Positions 46,001 through 58,990 of a DNA stretch of 64,000 nucleotides are shown one piece after another (position 1 is the stretch's first letter; every line of letters begins with the position of its first letter). Source of the stretch: Moringa oleifera (Eukaryota; Streptophyta; Magnoliopsida; Brassicales; Moringaceae). The notes under the pieces are model-generated. The model ran no database searches and had not been told where the DNA came from. It saw nothing but the letters and a program-made list of their open reading frames with translations. The stretch covers positions 176,001-240,000 of the forward strand of contig JAJFZO010000646.1 of NCBI GenBank assembly GCA_021397835.1, written 5' to 3'. The position numbers and the translations under genes are program-made.

Positions 46001-47900
46001 CTCTTGGAGGATTTTTTTTCCTTGAAGATGAAGGACCTGCTCAGAATACGTTCCGACCATGCTCCATTCCTTAGAAACCTACCTGTCCTCATGAAACTAC
46101 CCATCTTGGTTTGACCACTTTTCGGCCTTTCATCATTCTTTTTTTTTTCTCCTTCAAGTAAAACGCCTAAGGAATTGTCCATAACTACTACGTATAAGAT
46201 CAAAGGCTTTCCTTTCTCTAGAGCTGTCAGAACTTTAGGATTTAGTAGATATTCCTTTAGGCTTTCGAAGGCGCATTGGCATTTTTCGTCTCATTTAAAC
46301 GGTACTCCTTTTTTCATTAACCTGCAGAACGGTTGGCATCTTTTTTTTGAAAAATTGGAAATGAACCGTTGTATATATGCCCTTGGAGAGATTTGAGAAA
46401 AAAAGGGCATTTCAATACCTCGATCTTCGACAATGAACCCTAAGAATTTATCACTGGTTACTCCAAAAAGGCATTTAAACGGATTCATTTTTAGATTGAT
46501 AGACCTAAGTCTTCTAAAGACTTCTTCCAGGTCTTAGATATAGTCAGCGCATTTCGTGGATTTGACCACCAGATCATCAATGTAACACTCGACCAGTTGG
46601 TGCAGTATTTCTTTGAAGTTATGTCTTATGGCACGTTGATATGTGACACCAGCATTCTTAAGGCTGAAGGGCATAACATTAAAGAAAAATATTTCCCTAG
46701 AGTCTGGAAGCCTTATGTTGCATGTTTTTTGGCACTATTTTGCTTTTTTTATTACGAGCAACCACTTATAAAAGACATGGTTTCATGTCCAGTAGTGGTG
46801 TCAATCATAACTTTGATGTTCGATACTGTGAAATCGTCCTTAGAGAATGCCCTATTGAGATCCTGAAAGTCAATGCACACTCTTTTATGACCTTTTTTTT
46901 TCTTTCTTTCTTGCATAAGAGATTCAGGTCAAATATTTTTCTTCTTGTATAAATTCCACTTTGAACCATTTGTCGACTTCAACGCAGACCTGGTCTTCAA
47001 GTTCTTGGCGCATTCTCTTGGGTGGTTATTTGTATGGCTTTTGGTCTAGGGGCAACTTTAGCCTGTGTATTGCAATCTTAGGGTCTAACCCTGGCATCTG
47101 CTTACAGTTCTAGGCAAAACAATCTTTTCTTCGTATCAATAGTGTAATGTACTGTTCTCTTTCTTTAGAATCAATTCCTTGCTGAGGTATGTGAGCTCTG
47201 GATTTTCTTCAGTGTGCAGATTAATTTATTCTAGCTTGTTAATCATGGACTTGGTTTGGTAGTACCATTGTCCAACTTTTTTGGTGTAGTGATAACTTTA
47301 ATGTAGCCTACTGGGATTTCATCGTCCTTCGTGCTTGAAATATAGGCTTTATTCGAATTATCGAGTATAGTCGTCATATATATGGTCAGAATCTCTATTT
47401 CAGCTTTTAGGTTGATCTCTCCTTACCTAGACAGCCTAACTTTTTGGTGTTGAGTTTACCATTCTTGTTAGGTATCTTGTTTTGCAAGTTATCAAATAAT
47501 ATACAATATCTCTTCATCAGACTTTTGGAAGCCTTTTGAGGTAAATGCTCTTGTTGTTTTTGCTTCTTAATATAAAGGCTCAAACCATCCATAGCTTCAT
47601 AAGGAACGTCTTCCATTATATCTTCTTTCTTTATCAAACTTCAAGAAGAGACAATCAATTGAGGCGAATTTAGTCCTCAGATGAGCTAGGACATGAGTAT
47701 AGGCTATTAATACTATGTGATGAGAGTAGAGTGTACATTTTTTTATTATGACTTTGGACAGCAAAATGGCAGGGTTCTTGCATAATAAATACATATAGGA
47801 GGGGTCCTCTATAGACAAACTCATTTTTTTATGACCTTTTAGTCTGGAGGCGGGACTATCAATAAGGACTCGTCTAGGGTCACGAACTTGATGGGTGCAT
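46000..47900 (-). mobile_element. Ty3/gypsy retrotransposon fragment
   Basis: Minus-strand gypsy polyprotein sequence occupies this interval. The RT and RNase H part is clear (separate entry). The part right of 47145 lies where protease and gag-pol linker are expected, and contains minus frames at 47407-47637 and 47597-47824 that fit such a place but lack diagnostic motifs. No LTRs were recognised, so this is an internal fragment. It abuts a LINE piece on its left. Confidence 0.75.
46120..47145 (-). pseudogene. Gypsy reverse transcriptase and RNase H remnant
   Basis: Read on the minus strand, the order is: MPGLDPKIAIHRLKLPLDQK (RT start), RMRQELEDQVCVEVDKWFKV, RVCIDFQDLNRAFSKDDF, TGHETMSFISGCS, NVMPFSLKNAGVTYQRA, VECYIDDLVVKSTKCADYI (catalytic box as IDD), MNPFKCLFGVTSDKFLGFI, AYIQRFISNFSKKRCQPF then CRLMKKGVPFK, and PLILYVVVMDNSLGVLL (start of RNase H). 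This is typical of Ty3/gypsy pol in plants. At least three frame changes and several stops separate the blocks. The plus-strand frames over the same DNA are shadows. The catalytic Asp pair is retained but the protein cannot be made. Confidence 0.88.
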
Positions 47901-50258
47901 GCTACAGGATTTTGAAAATTTCAAAATTCTAATTAGGGGTGGCCCTACGTCATTTTCTAAAGGCGATCGGGGGCGACGATTCCTTTGCTGACATCGTGAT
48001 CTTGCTGCTTATTTCTTAAAGTAAAGAAATCTTGCACTTTATGCCTTAAATTATTACACCGATCAGTTGTATGCCCCCTGTTCTGGCGTAATTTTGCATT
48101 TAAGCCTCTACCCATAACTTATCGATGGTGCAAAGGGATGGAACCGATTGAGAATTTCCCGAATCACAGGGGTCTTATCTGGCAGAGGCTCCTCAAGAGC
48201 CACAACAATTATAACCAATAGAAAGGGATGAAGGAGAAGAGGTGGTTCCTCAATATAAGGCCGAGAATGTCGAAAGAGAAAGGTCTTTATTTAACTGTAT
48301 AAATAGACTTGAATCTTGTCAATCAGTATGTGCAATATACTATTGCGATATGCTATTTCAAATAGATTAAAGATCTTCCCGCTTAGTTGCATTGCTTTCT
48401 GAGCTCTTTTGTCCGTTATTGCTTCCTGTAGTACTAGCTCTGATCTCTCTTCAGCAATTGCAGTACGATTCTTTAATTCATCTCTTGCCTTTATTACTCA
48501 TAATTGCTATAAACTCTATATCATTGACAATTGGCATCGGCGTAATCTTCTTTCTCCTGTCAGAAAGAGGGTCTTATCAAAAGCAAAAAAAAGGAATGTC
48601 TTAGCGTGTGCCCTTACTTTAATTTTAAATAAAGCATTTTCACGCTAATGGTTAGGCCTGTAACAATTATCTCAAAAATGCTTTCTTTTCGGCTTACGAA
48701 GTAAATCCCCTGCTTGAGTCAATGCATAAAACCCTTGATTTAGAAAGCAATCCTTTACTTACTTGGTAGTCAATATATAAAAAAATGCCTTTATTTTAGT
48801 ATATCTCTCTGCTTTGTTTTCGGCTTTAAATTCCTGATATATCTTAGCCTCATCTGCAGTCAATAACTTAAAAGCCTTTTGTCCATATTGGCATTCACTC
48901 TAAATGATCGGTTTGATTCTACTGCTGAAATTGGCAATTAATTAGATAAGCGATGGTCGTTCATAGGCTTACTCGCCTCTAGCTCTTCTTCTGAATGAAA
49001 GCCCCGTTATTGCTGAACCTATGTCAAATTCCTTGTCTGAATTGAATAGCTCATCGTCCTCGATTTGGTTACCTTGGTCTTCCTTGACCTCAGGTTAGTC
49101 TGAGAAGGGCCCTTTATCTTGGTTACGCAAGAGGGAGCAAATACTTGTAGCAGAGGAGGAAGAGATAGGAAAAGACAGATTCAACCTCTGAATCTGCTTC
49201 CGCTTTCATGGGGTAAAACTCTCTATGTCGGGTATGGGAGTGTTCATAAAAGTAATGCTTCAGAGGCCCTATTCTGTACAGGGATTAGTAAGCTTTTGAT
49301 TCAATAGGCATCTTTGGGGGAGCAGTAGGATGAGATGTGTCTGACTGTCAATGAGAGTATGCATTCTGTCGCTTGCGAGAGTCTACAATCATGTGACCTA
49401 GCTTCTTGTAATAGTGGCGATCTTGGACATGTCTCATTCGCTTGATGCATCAGTAGAGCTTCCAGATTGAAGATTCTGACCATAAGGTCGATGTCCCAAA
49501 GCATGTTTAGCTGGTCCTATAGAAGCCTAAGCCTTCAGTAATAAATGGTATAGCACACTTCTTTCTTTTTATTCAAAAAAAAAAAAAAAACCTATAAGCG
49601 AAGGCATGTTCTTCATGTTGCAACTGATAGAAAGGTGGAGAATCATCCTAAGAATCAAGATTACTTTTTTAATCTTTAGCAGTCGAAAAAGAGGTGACTG
49701 TGTATATAAGGCTCAAAGGAAGTAAACAAGTCATCCCATTTGAAGCTAATCACTTTTCATCTTTTGTAAGAAAATTCCTTTCTCTTTTTCTACTCTTAGA
49801 AATTGGGCGACCCATCCATATAAGCACAAGAGTTTTTCCCGAGTAAATCATTCTTCATCGCATAAGCCCATGACAAGTCATTTTCAGATGCTTCTTTTGT
49901 AAGAGCATGGGAAAAGCCTATGGTATCAATTGTACTAAGACCCAAAAAATCATTCAAAGACTGAAAATCGGGACTCAAAACTAGTCAAGAAGGCTTAACT
50001 CAAGCAATCACTCAAGAGAAGAAAGGATTTTTGCTTGCTGAATCATAAAAAAAGAAACAAGAAGAAGCTGTCTTTTTAGGGCAATAAATGGGCTTAATAA
50101 ATTAAAGAGCTAGGGTGGTAGCAAGAGTATCGAGTTCAAAACCTCCGATTCAAATCTGATTGACCAGATTCGATCATATGATCAAAAAACTATTCATGAT
50201 GAAGAAGAAGTTCTTTTCTTGCTAATTTTTTCTTTTTAAAAAGGAAACGCTTGATTCG
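47901..50258. other. Spacer between gypsy fragments
   Basis: No gene recognised. It contains a run of A near 49576-49590, possibly the poly-A tail of a retroposed sequence, and short unrecognised frames. It might be decayed internal sequence of the flanking gypsy elements. Confidence 0.4.
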
Positions 50259-50811
50259 GGCCTTCGAAGGGCATAGAATCAAAAAGATCGTGAAATCAAA
50301 GTGGACGTTCCTAATTTCCATGGTCGATTACATCCCGAAGACTTTCTTGATTGGCTAAGTAGCATGGAGAAGTTCTTTGATTGGAAAGAACTACCCGACT
50401 TGTGCAAAAGTGAAATTCTGAAGCATGGGTTATGCCTCAATTTGGTGGAATCAAGTCCAAGCAAGGCGTAAGTGGAAAAGCAAAGGGAAGTACATGGAAT
50501 AAGATGCGATCGAGGTTGCAGTAGAAATTTTTACCATCCGATTAGACCCAAAGCTTATTCCAAATGTTTCACTTTGCTTTAAAGGATGTGAAGGGGGAGG
50601 GGGGAGAAGTGTACAAGAAAGCCCCTACCTTTAACAAGTTTTAGAGTTTTGCCAATTGTTTATTCGCAATGGCTTGAACGAATTTAACGAAGAATCCCTT
50701 GCTTGACAGGGCTTGAGGTTAAAATTCAAAGATGAAATCTCGATGCATCGGATGTGGAAAGTGGCCTGTCAACTAGCTCTAAAGGCCAAGGAAAAGCTAA
50801 AAAGAAGGACA
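50259..50811 (+). pseudogene. Ty3/gypsy gag fragment
   Basis: The frame reads KVDVPNFHGRLHPEDFLDWL, SSMEKFFDWKELPDLCK, then after frameshifts MPQFGGIKSKQ...GSTWNKMRSRLQ (equivalent to the Y.. WW.Q...R......W..M...L part of retrotransposon gag), and finally RNGLNEFNEESLA...EISMHRMWKVACQLALKAKEK. This is the retrotransposon gag domain of plant gypsy elements, which forms the particle core. It lies on the plus strand, opposite to the gypsy pol fragment 3 kb to the left, so the two are probably from different insertions or an inverted rearrangement. Confidence 0.75.
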
Positions 50812-52698
50812 TTCTTTTAGATTGCTTACTTGATTAGAGCCTTTGTGCCTTCTAAAGCTATTCCTTTGACTCTCAACTCATACTTAGGAAAAAAAAAAAA
50901 AGAGAGGAAGGCACACTAATAATACTACTAAATAGAGGTTTGCGGGGGAACATAAAGTCTCCCTTTAACATCCATCTGGCTAAACAACAAAATAAAATGA
51001 AAAACCAGGGTGCCTCATTGCTAAGCAAATTTTTTCCTCTTTCTTTAAAGACTAAAAGTGCTTTGTTCACTTTGTGAATTACACTCATCCTTTCAGGGTC
51101 ATTGTAAATAATAAAAGAAGTACCGCTTGAATGTAGTTATAGTTAGTCTAGCCTGAGAAAAATAAAAATTACAACCTACTTATATTTTTTTTTTTATCGA
51201 GATTGGTCTTCAGTCTGGCTTGCTTAAGTCAAGTAAGAAACTGAAGAAATTTCATGTGCAGGATCTCTTTCAGTATTAGAAAGGTCTGGGTGATCACAGT
51301 ATATTTGGACCTGTACTTAGCTCAGCATGGGTAGCACCACCATTGTGAGGTACTATCAACAGCAAGACCATAGAGATGGCATCGCGAATCCCCTACCGAA
51401 GTGACTGAACCACCACTTCTTGATCCATTATTTTCAGCTCCAGGAAGAATTGATTTGAGGAGAAATCCTTTCCTGAAAGTGATGTTATTTGATTGGTGAT
51501 CATAGGAAACCACTAGGCTTACTACAAATGCTTTTTTTCTATGAAATCCTATTGCTATGGCTCACGAAGAGCAATGGGATAGTCAAAGGCTAGATTAAGA
51601 ATCACTAACCTCTGACTCCCTAAATGTCGATTGGTGTGCCTGCTTCTTCTGACCTCTATCTAAACAAATCATTAAGGAAGTCGGTAGGTTTCGGGTAAGC
51701 ACTTCAATGCAAAGCGCACCTTTTGCCTACTAGCATAAGAAAAACTAGCTAAGCACGAGGAAAGCTTCGCCGCCCTCTTCCAGCTCGAGCTCACAGACTC
51801 TCTAAGTTAATTAATTTTTTTCTCGATTTTGAATCGGATCGTCATTTTTATCATCCCTGACAATCGAGCCCGATACAATAGCCTATCTTCTTGCTTCTTT
51901 TCTAGGACTAGTCACAGTCTGCACCTCTTTTGATTTAGATGCTTTTGAAATAGTTTATTCTTCTTTAGACTCGGATGCCCATGAAACAGTATTCTTTTAA
52001 AAAATTGCTATTGCATTTGGTCTCGTTATTAGGCTAGCTTGGTTAAGAACGTGCTTAAAGCTCTACGGTTTGGTAAGGAGCACTATTGCCCTATCGTATT
52101 GTTCCTTATAACCCTGTGCCAAACTAAAGCACAGGGCTCAACTACGTCATATTTGGAATAACTCTTAATCTTAGCCCCACCTACCCCCATTGCATTTGCT
52201 TTCTTTCGCGAACGAATCCATCTTCTTATATTTGAATGTCACTATCAGATCGTGATTAGGATCGTAACGAGGAGTAAGACAACTATGCCCTATATTAACG
52301 TTCCGTGTTCGCCATACCCAAAACAAGTAGCTTCACATACCCGCTCATGCACAAGGGATGAAACATTTGTTATAGATGTTTGATTTTGGATTTAACGTTT
52401 GCATGGACTTGGGCAATTAATCACCAAATGCAGCTCTGTATCACGTGAAACTCATTGATTTGATGTGGTTATTTTCAACAAAAATGCCTGAGATATGCAA
52501 TTTGGACATCCAAATATGCTAGGTTTCCCATATTGTGGCAATCGAGAAAGAAAAAAGGAGGTTGGTATAGAGTAAATACATGGCTTTGGAGTGCATTTAA
52601 AGCTCCAAAACAAAGAAGGCAAGGATCGCACATGGAAAAAGTACGCCTCTAAGAAAGAGATAGAGGTCCTGATCTGACAGTAACAAGTCGGTGGGGAA
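50812..52698. other. Spacer, no gene recognised
   Basis: Contains the short ATCGAGATTGGTCTTCAGTC motif at 51196, shared with 34461, and the hairpin at 52112-52136. No gene is recognised. Confidence 0.45.
52112..52136. repeat. Perfect inverted repeat, 8-base arms
   Basis: CCCTGTGC and GCACAGGG enclose a 9-base loop. It would form a GC-rich stem in AT-rich DNA, like the stem-loops that end some organellar transcripts, but no gene lies next to it. Confidence 0.5.
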
Positions 52699-52812
52699 AG
52701 GAGAGTGGGTAATAGGCTTAATTCACTTTCTTTTTTGTTTTTTTAAGGGTGAAGAGAGGAGAGCGGGTAATGGGTTTCTCTCATTTTCTTTCTCGTTTTA
52801 GGAAGAAAACAA
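52699..52812 (+). repeat. Two-copy tandem repeat, period 58
   Basis: Units beginning AGGAGAGTGGGTAATAGG and AGGAGAGCGGGTAATGGG follow each other, each ending in a TTTCTTT(C/T)T(C/T)GTTTT-like run. Differences are mainly transitions. Confidence 0.8.
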
Positions 52813-55800
52813 ATAGTGGACTCTTCCTCACTAGATCAAGTTATCCTAGGATTAAGGAAAATTAAGGAAAAGTTATCATCCTTTCTTGTTTGATACCTAC
52901 CCTGTTGACCACCATTCCCCTGAACCAAGGAATGACGTAGTCCCTCACCTGAAAGGCGCTTCTAACTCATAGGATCACCAGTTAAATCCTTAAGTCTAGA
53001 GTATGCCCGAAACGTAAAGGCTTAACAGGTTTAAGGCAATCTTCATGTCTCTAGCATATGAGTTAAGTAGCTTTTAGTTCCTTAAGAACTTTGTACATTC
53101 ATAAGGAACATAGTGCTCCCAAGGGTGTCTATGGCCACCTCGGGTTCGATTTGCGATGGATGTGAACAATCCCCTCAGGATCTAGGTTGCCCACCCATCA
53201 CTGATTAACTAGGTCAGGTGGTTAAGGGAGGGGGAAAGAGGAAGATATTTACCATTGGTAACTAGATAAATTAGAGGTTGTAAGAGCAAATGGCGGGTGA
53301 AGGGTACTATCTAAAACGATTCCACATGAAACAAGATCAAAAAATTGCCCTTCTTGAGTAATGAAAAACGGCTAGTCCTCAAAAATACCTGTTCATTGAA
53401 GGTAGGTTGACAAAGAAAGTTCTTGGTTTTTAGCTTTCATCTGTGCTAAGTCACAAGCAGACTAAGAGTGGCAGCGGAGTCAGACTAAAGCTCACAGGCA
53501 TAATTTTGGAAATCAAATGTGTATTATAATAAAGACTTTTGGTGTGGGAGGAGTGGCTTAGACTGTCTCACCATCTACAACTATTGTTGTCTCACTCGAA
53601 GTGCAGTCATCACTCTACGCTCATTCCTTTTTTCTTCTTACTTCGGTTTAGGACATCCTATGATTAGCTCTAGATATGTATATACTTTTATTTATATCTT
53701 TTAGATAGTCCTTTTTCTTTCTTTGTCTATTGGGAATTGACTCATATGGCTTTCTTTTTATGTCTTCCTAGGCTTTCTTAAGGTTAGCAAGGAAAGAACG
53801 GTGGATTCTAGCTTCCTTCTTACTGTAAGGTTAGAGGAAAAAATAATTAATTATAACCCTTTAGCTTTCTCTTCTCTCAGTAAGTCCAATCTTATCAGCC
53901 TGTCAATAATCCTTCCTTGTGGGTAGTTTGTTAGCTAGCGGTCTAAGGATTCGCAGCTTTGCATTTGTTGCTATCTTTGCCATGTATGTGAGGTGTATGC
54001 GTATTCCTTTCTCACATCTATTTTTTCTTCTTTATTTAAGTTCCTCCCGTATCGTTTATTGGTAGGGTAAATCTGACTATCTTCTGAATCATATTCTCCG
54101 TGTTTTGGTGAAAGGTTTGTTTCTTCTTTTGTTTTAGATTACGGTGTCAACGAGCAATTGTGTACACAGGCCCATTGGTGAGTGTCTTAGTAAGCCGTAG
54201 ACCTTCCATTTTGTATTGTGTAACCATAACCTATGTTGGTCTATCTGGCTTTGCCCTCATATTCGAGCAAGGCTAAAGGTTTTTCTTTCTTGGTTGAGGC
54301 TTGGCCCGACCTTCTTGTGTGACTTGAGGCTTGAAATGCTCTTTCCACTTTCTTTCCATTTCCTGAGCTTGAGGAGAGAGCTTGCTTTACCAAGAACTAG
54401 GCTTTTTCTTCATTAGGTGCTATAGAGGCGACCATTTATGTCACTTAATTGTCTGCTTTAGAGGATACACCTTCTGTCTTTGTTGCAGAATCAGATTTAT
54501 TAGTGTATAATACTGATTTAGTTGACTAATCTCATCTAAAGTGGACGATTGAGCAAGAGAAAGAGGTTCGATGGTGGAAGAGGTTTGATCATCTCCTACA
54601 GACTCTGCGGCACTAGTAAAAAAGAAAGGCACTCTGGGGAAAGATCTTTTTTACTTACCTACAGTTACTCTCTAGTTATGTATGGGTCCCTCGCCTTACC
54701 TTGACCCAAAAAGGTGGCAACCAGTTTTAGGATGATGGACTCTATTTTTTTACCCTCAGATCCAACTTCAACGAAGGCAAACTTTTTTTCACTGGATGTT
54801 TAGGAGATAGCATCCGATTTGAGTTTAGTAACCATTGTTGGACCAACTTGCTTTGTTTAAGCATCCTTTTTTGTATAAATACAGAAAGGAATTCAATAAT
54901 AGTGCCATTTCCTTCCTATTCAAGGATCCCTTTTCTATTCTTTAGGCCAAGATTGTCGTTTCTTTTCCAGTAGAACTTTTCTAGGTGTCGTTCTTGGTTA
55001 GGCTAATTCTTATAGATAGAAAGATAAAAAGCAAATGGGTATCAAACTCTTAAATACTAGAATTTGTCTCCCGCTAATCTTCATTCGAGTCAAGTCTCTC
55101 TTTCTTATTAAAGGAATCTTAAGATTGGCAGCTTCAAAGCTTTAGAAATGTTATCTAAAGAAGGCGATATCAATGAATTTCATATGAAAGAGTTCAGACT
55201 TCTAAAGAGTACCGCTACGGGTGCTACTTTGGCAATGGGTCAAAAAGGGGATCTCGTCTAGTTCCACTACATCAAACACCACAGGACCTGACTCAGAGGC
55301 AAAAGTGATCTCATCTACTGAAGCTTATTAAGCTACAGTGGAAGATTGGGAGATAACAGAAGACCCTATGATAGTAGACCTTTTTTCACGAGAAGATGTA
55401 GCAGCATAAATCGTCAAGGGTGCTTCCTCGATACTTAAATCAAATGATAAGGAGGCATCGAATCTAGATTTTCATTCAAAATCTTGGGGTTCAGTTCAAT
55501 TGAAATCTACCAAGCTATGGTAATTTATCTAATTGATTATTGATTTTAAGCATCGTATGACTAGTAGACATCATACTATCCAATAAAAGTATGTAATTAA
55601 GCAGCAAGCCTTATTATCTAATTTCCTCTTTCTTTATCGGTAAACTCAAAAGGCATGAGTCCCATGTCGTTTCCCATTTGAAAAGGGGTGGGAAAAAATC
55701 TTCAATACGAAGTAAGCCTTTCGCTTTTCGTCTTTTTTAGTATAACATAATTTGAAAGTGGATTTCTCTCCTTCTTCGGTTCATCTAGACTAATCGTTCT

Positions 55801-58477
55801 CTTCAGTCGACCTTTCTTGTTCGCCCACTTTCCACTTAAAAATGTCTTTTGCTAGAGTGGAATACACCTTTTAAAAGGATGGATCAAGTTTTTGATTTTT
55901 TTTCTTGGCCTTCTCCCTATTCTCGGGTCTCACGTAATACCAACTGATCTGACAAGACTAAGACATTATCTTGGTAACAACCACAAAACCAATAGAAAAA
56001 GGGTGAGCTCTTTTTTGTGGATTAGCATCTCGAGGTTCTTTGATGGAAAAAAAGATTAAGATTTGATTTCGCAGCATGAGCCTCTATTCTAAGCCCAAAC
56101 TCTATAGAAATGAATGAAAGTTTTTAGTGCTTTCTTTGGATCTGATAGTTGATCCCTATTCTATTTCCCTTACAAAATGGGGACGAGCAAAGCTTTGAAA
56201 TGAGCACAGGAAGCTTCCTTGTTCTTTATTAAATAGCTCGTTGTCCTCTTTGGGGAAAGATTGATCTCTAAGTGGGCATTTTTCCTACTTACTATTCTCT
56301 ATGATCTTTAGGCCTTTTCTCGTGCCTTAACACTTTTCCTTATGCTCATTAACTTTTTCATCCATGATAATTGACTAAACTCTTTTAGGTGCTATCTACA
56401 AATATAAAAAATTGCGACTATCTTTAGAAGGAATGCATCCAATTAGGAGACATCTATTACCTATCTTATTTATTCAGCTATTATGCTTGGTGAAGTGAAA
56501 AGGCCTAGTCTATATTTCTATTTCTCTTTGGAGAAAGTATCCGATTTAGCATTAAGTGGCAAAACCCTCAGGCGATCCTCTTATATTATACAAACTTTAC
56601 GCCCTATAAATGAAAGAATGTCTGATTTCTTGACAAAGACCTCTTCCATCCTCCTTAGATAGGTAAACTAGTCGAAGGGTTGACTCTTCTCCTAAAGCTT
56701 CTACTAGCTAGTTTGACTCTGATGGGTAAGCTGGCTCTAACAATAGAAAGAGAAAGACCTGTATCACCCCTCCTCTAATAGGTTGAGTCTTCCTTTTTTT
56801 GCTTTCTATGTTTTACTCTTATTTAAATTGATCAACCTCTATAAAAAAAGTCGATAATAGGGCCTTCACCTCCACGAATGAAAAAATGACTATCCCCGCC
56901 TTATCCTATCCCTGCAGCAAAAAGCCGAGTTCCCTATTTACCTTTAAAGACATCATCCGACACAGCGACAAACCTCTAAATCAAGCTCTTTAAAATGAAA
57001 AGAAGGATCCTATAAGTTTAGTAATGCCTTGAACTCTAACCATAGTACGTGGTATATATATTCTAAAACACTATTAACTACTCACTATTTAAAGTGCTAT
57101 CTCTCAACCCCAGGAGCTATCTATAGATAGAGTTCTATCGGCACCTTAAAAGCTAATACATGGAAGACTCACATCCTATTCCATGCCAAAAGTTATCGAT
57201 GACGATGAGGGGATACTAACATCAGACAACGAGGTAGCCTTAGTTACCATACATATGAATGAAATGGTAGCAAGCCTGCCTACTAAAGTACTAAGCGTCT
57301 ACTGAGGCAGCGACATTTCCCTTTCCTACAATGGAATGGATGAAAGTTACCCCAAGTCAAAATCTCATTCAAAAGACGTGGGTGGGTTCATAACGTATTC
57401 CAGAATGGGAGTAGATCAAAGCTTTCACTATCAAAATCGTAGCACATGACTTAAAAACTCCCTGCTATTCATACCTTCTGTTATGTCCTTGCTCATTATC
57501 TTCTCTCAACATCACGGGACAGGTCCATTTCATGCCCTCATGCCCGTACTAATCAAAAGATGCCTTCCATACTTATAATAATGTTTAAACTTTTCCTCTT
57601 TATCTTTGACATTTCCTTTGCTCTCTCAAATAGTCTGTTTTCTCAGCCCTTCGCTTTGATCTCCAATATCGAATCATACTGAAGGGCTTATTGGAGTAGC
57701 TATCTTAGTGATTGGAAATGAACTCTCAAGGCATGATATTCCTAATAATTCCATATTGCGCTCGTACACTGTTGAGAAAAAGTTTACCCGACTCAAGCCA
57801 GTCCCTTGGGACACGACGCACTGCACATAGGCAACAGGGAATAACACATGGGCCCTATAGCTTCTAGATTAAAAGCAAAATGATTGGGAAGTCAAGATTG
57901 ACGGTTCTCATATCTTCTCTTATTCTTTTTCTTTAACCATGAAAATAAAGTACTATTTTGTGCTGGACTAGAAAAAGATCTATTTATCATAATAAATGGA
58001 TCAAATTCCATGCGCGAAGTACCTTGCTATTCGCTCAAACTCACATGACAAGGAAAAAGAAAGTAAAGCAAGAACTCCCACACTCAGCACTTCGAGTAGG
58101 ACAGGCACACAACCCTCTTTTTTTATCTATTCTTTGATTCCATTTATTTCAGGTACCACAAGTAGATCCGGTTAGAATAAAGACACCTTCTGCAACTACT
58201 AGCCAAGGAGAGAGAGGAATGAAGAGATTTTAAAAGGTTGGCATAAGCACTTTTTCGGTTATAACAGTCTAACGAATAGCTAATAGGCTAGCTTCCTTCC
58301 TTGCTTGCTACTATCCTTTTATAAACTTCCTTAAGGTAAGGTTCTTTCTTATTTGATTGCCTGTTAAAAGGGCAACCAAGGACATATGCGAGAAGTACAG
58401 CAAGCACAATGACGCAAGAAAAGAGATTTCTTAAGTTGATGGAAGACTCCTGAGGCTAGGGGTACCCTTCAGGCTGA
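52813..58477. other. Long spacer, no gene recognised
   Basis: About 5.7 kb with only short, overlapping frames on both strands and no recognisable gene, tRNA or transposon motif. Pyrimidine-rich runs dominate the first half. Confidence 0.45.
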
Positions 58478-58626
58478 TGGAAGTCACGATATCTTTTACA
58501 CACAAGATTGGGTCTCTCTATCAGGTGTTCTGCCCGTGGCTTCGAGGGCTACTCACGTTTGGCATATGCCTACTTTGACCAAGATCTTTGGAGATGATTT
58601 CGTACTACAATTCGGTGGAGGATCTG
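58478..58626 (+). pseudogene. rbcL: Plastid rbcL internal fragment (Rubisco large subunit)
   Basis: Rubisco large subunit fixes CO2 in the plastid stroma. The plus strand reads [16 protein letters not shown] then [19 protein letters not shown] and VLQFGGGS, matching the conserved [40 protein letters not shown] GGG region, including the active-site HVWHMP histidine. The frame is open across about 48 codons. Changes such as Glu to Lys and Ser to Phe are single G-to-A and C-to-T transitions. The sequence breaks off after FGGG and continues directly into petD sequence in the opposite direction, so it is a dead shard. Confidence 0.9.
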
Positions 58627-58627
58627 A

Positions 58628-58990
58628 ATTATGCCACATCACTTATTCTACTGGATCTTATAGAGCCTCTTCATGCACGACATCTCGGGTCTGATCATAG
58701 AAAAGATTCTCTTCAAGCGAACCAGCCTATCCTCTGTATAGGGCTTAGATGGTGGCTGGAACAAAGACATATTTGGTTGTGAATTCCAATGTAGCAGATA
58801 AAGGCATATCTCTGCACAGCCCAATCAATAGTTCAAGTCACACACTCCCATAATCCATTTTCTCTTCATAGAATTCCCTTCAACTAGAACCTCTACACAC
58901 ATATTAGAGGAACGTGGGGATGCTTCACCCAGCCATCAAGTGGAGTTTAGGTTTCCAATCTGCATCTAAGGGTACGGAGGGACACGGGCT
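58628..58990 (-). pseudogene. petD: Plastid petD 5' region with group II intron fragment
   Basis: petD encodes subunit IV of the cytochrome b6f complex and has a tiny first exon. On the minus strand ATGGGAGT begins at 58851 and is followed by the group II intron start GTGTGACTTGAACTATTGAT, then GGGCTGTGCAGAGATATGCC and TCTGCTACATTGGAATTCAC. This is the plastid petD intron as I remember it. About 220 bases of intron are present, then the sequence meets rbcL at about 58627. The bases right of the ATG would be the petB-petD spacer. The second exon and most of the intron are missing. Confidence 0.7.

Noticed and set aside
46597..46952. Two overlapping plus-strand frames of 76-89 codons
   Set aside because: They are antisense shadows of the gypsy reverse transcriptase on the minus strand.
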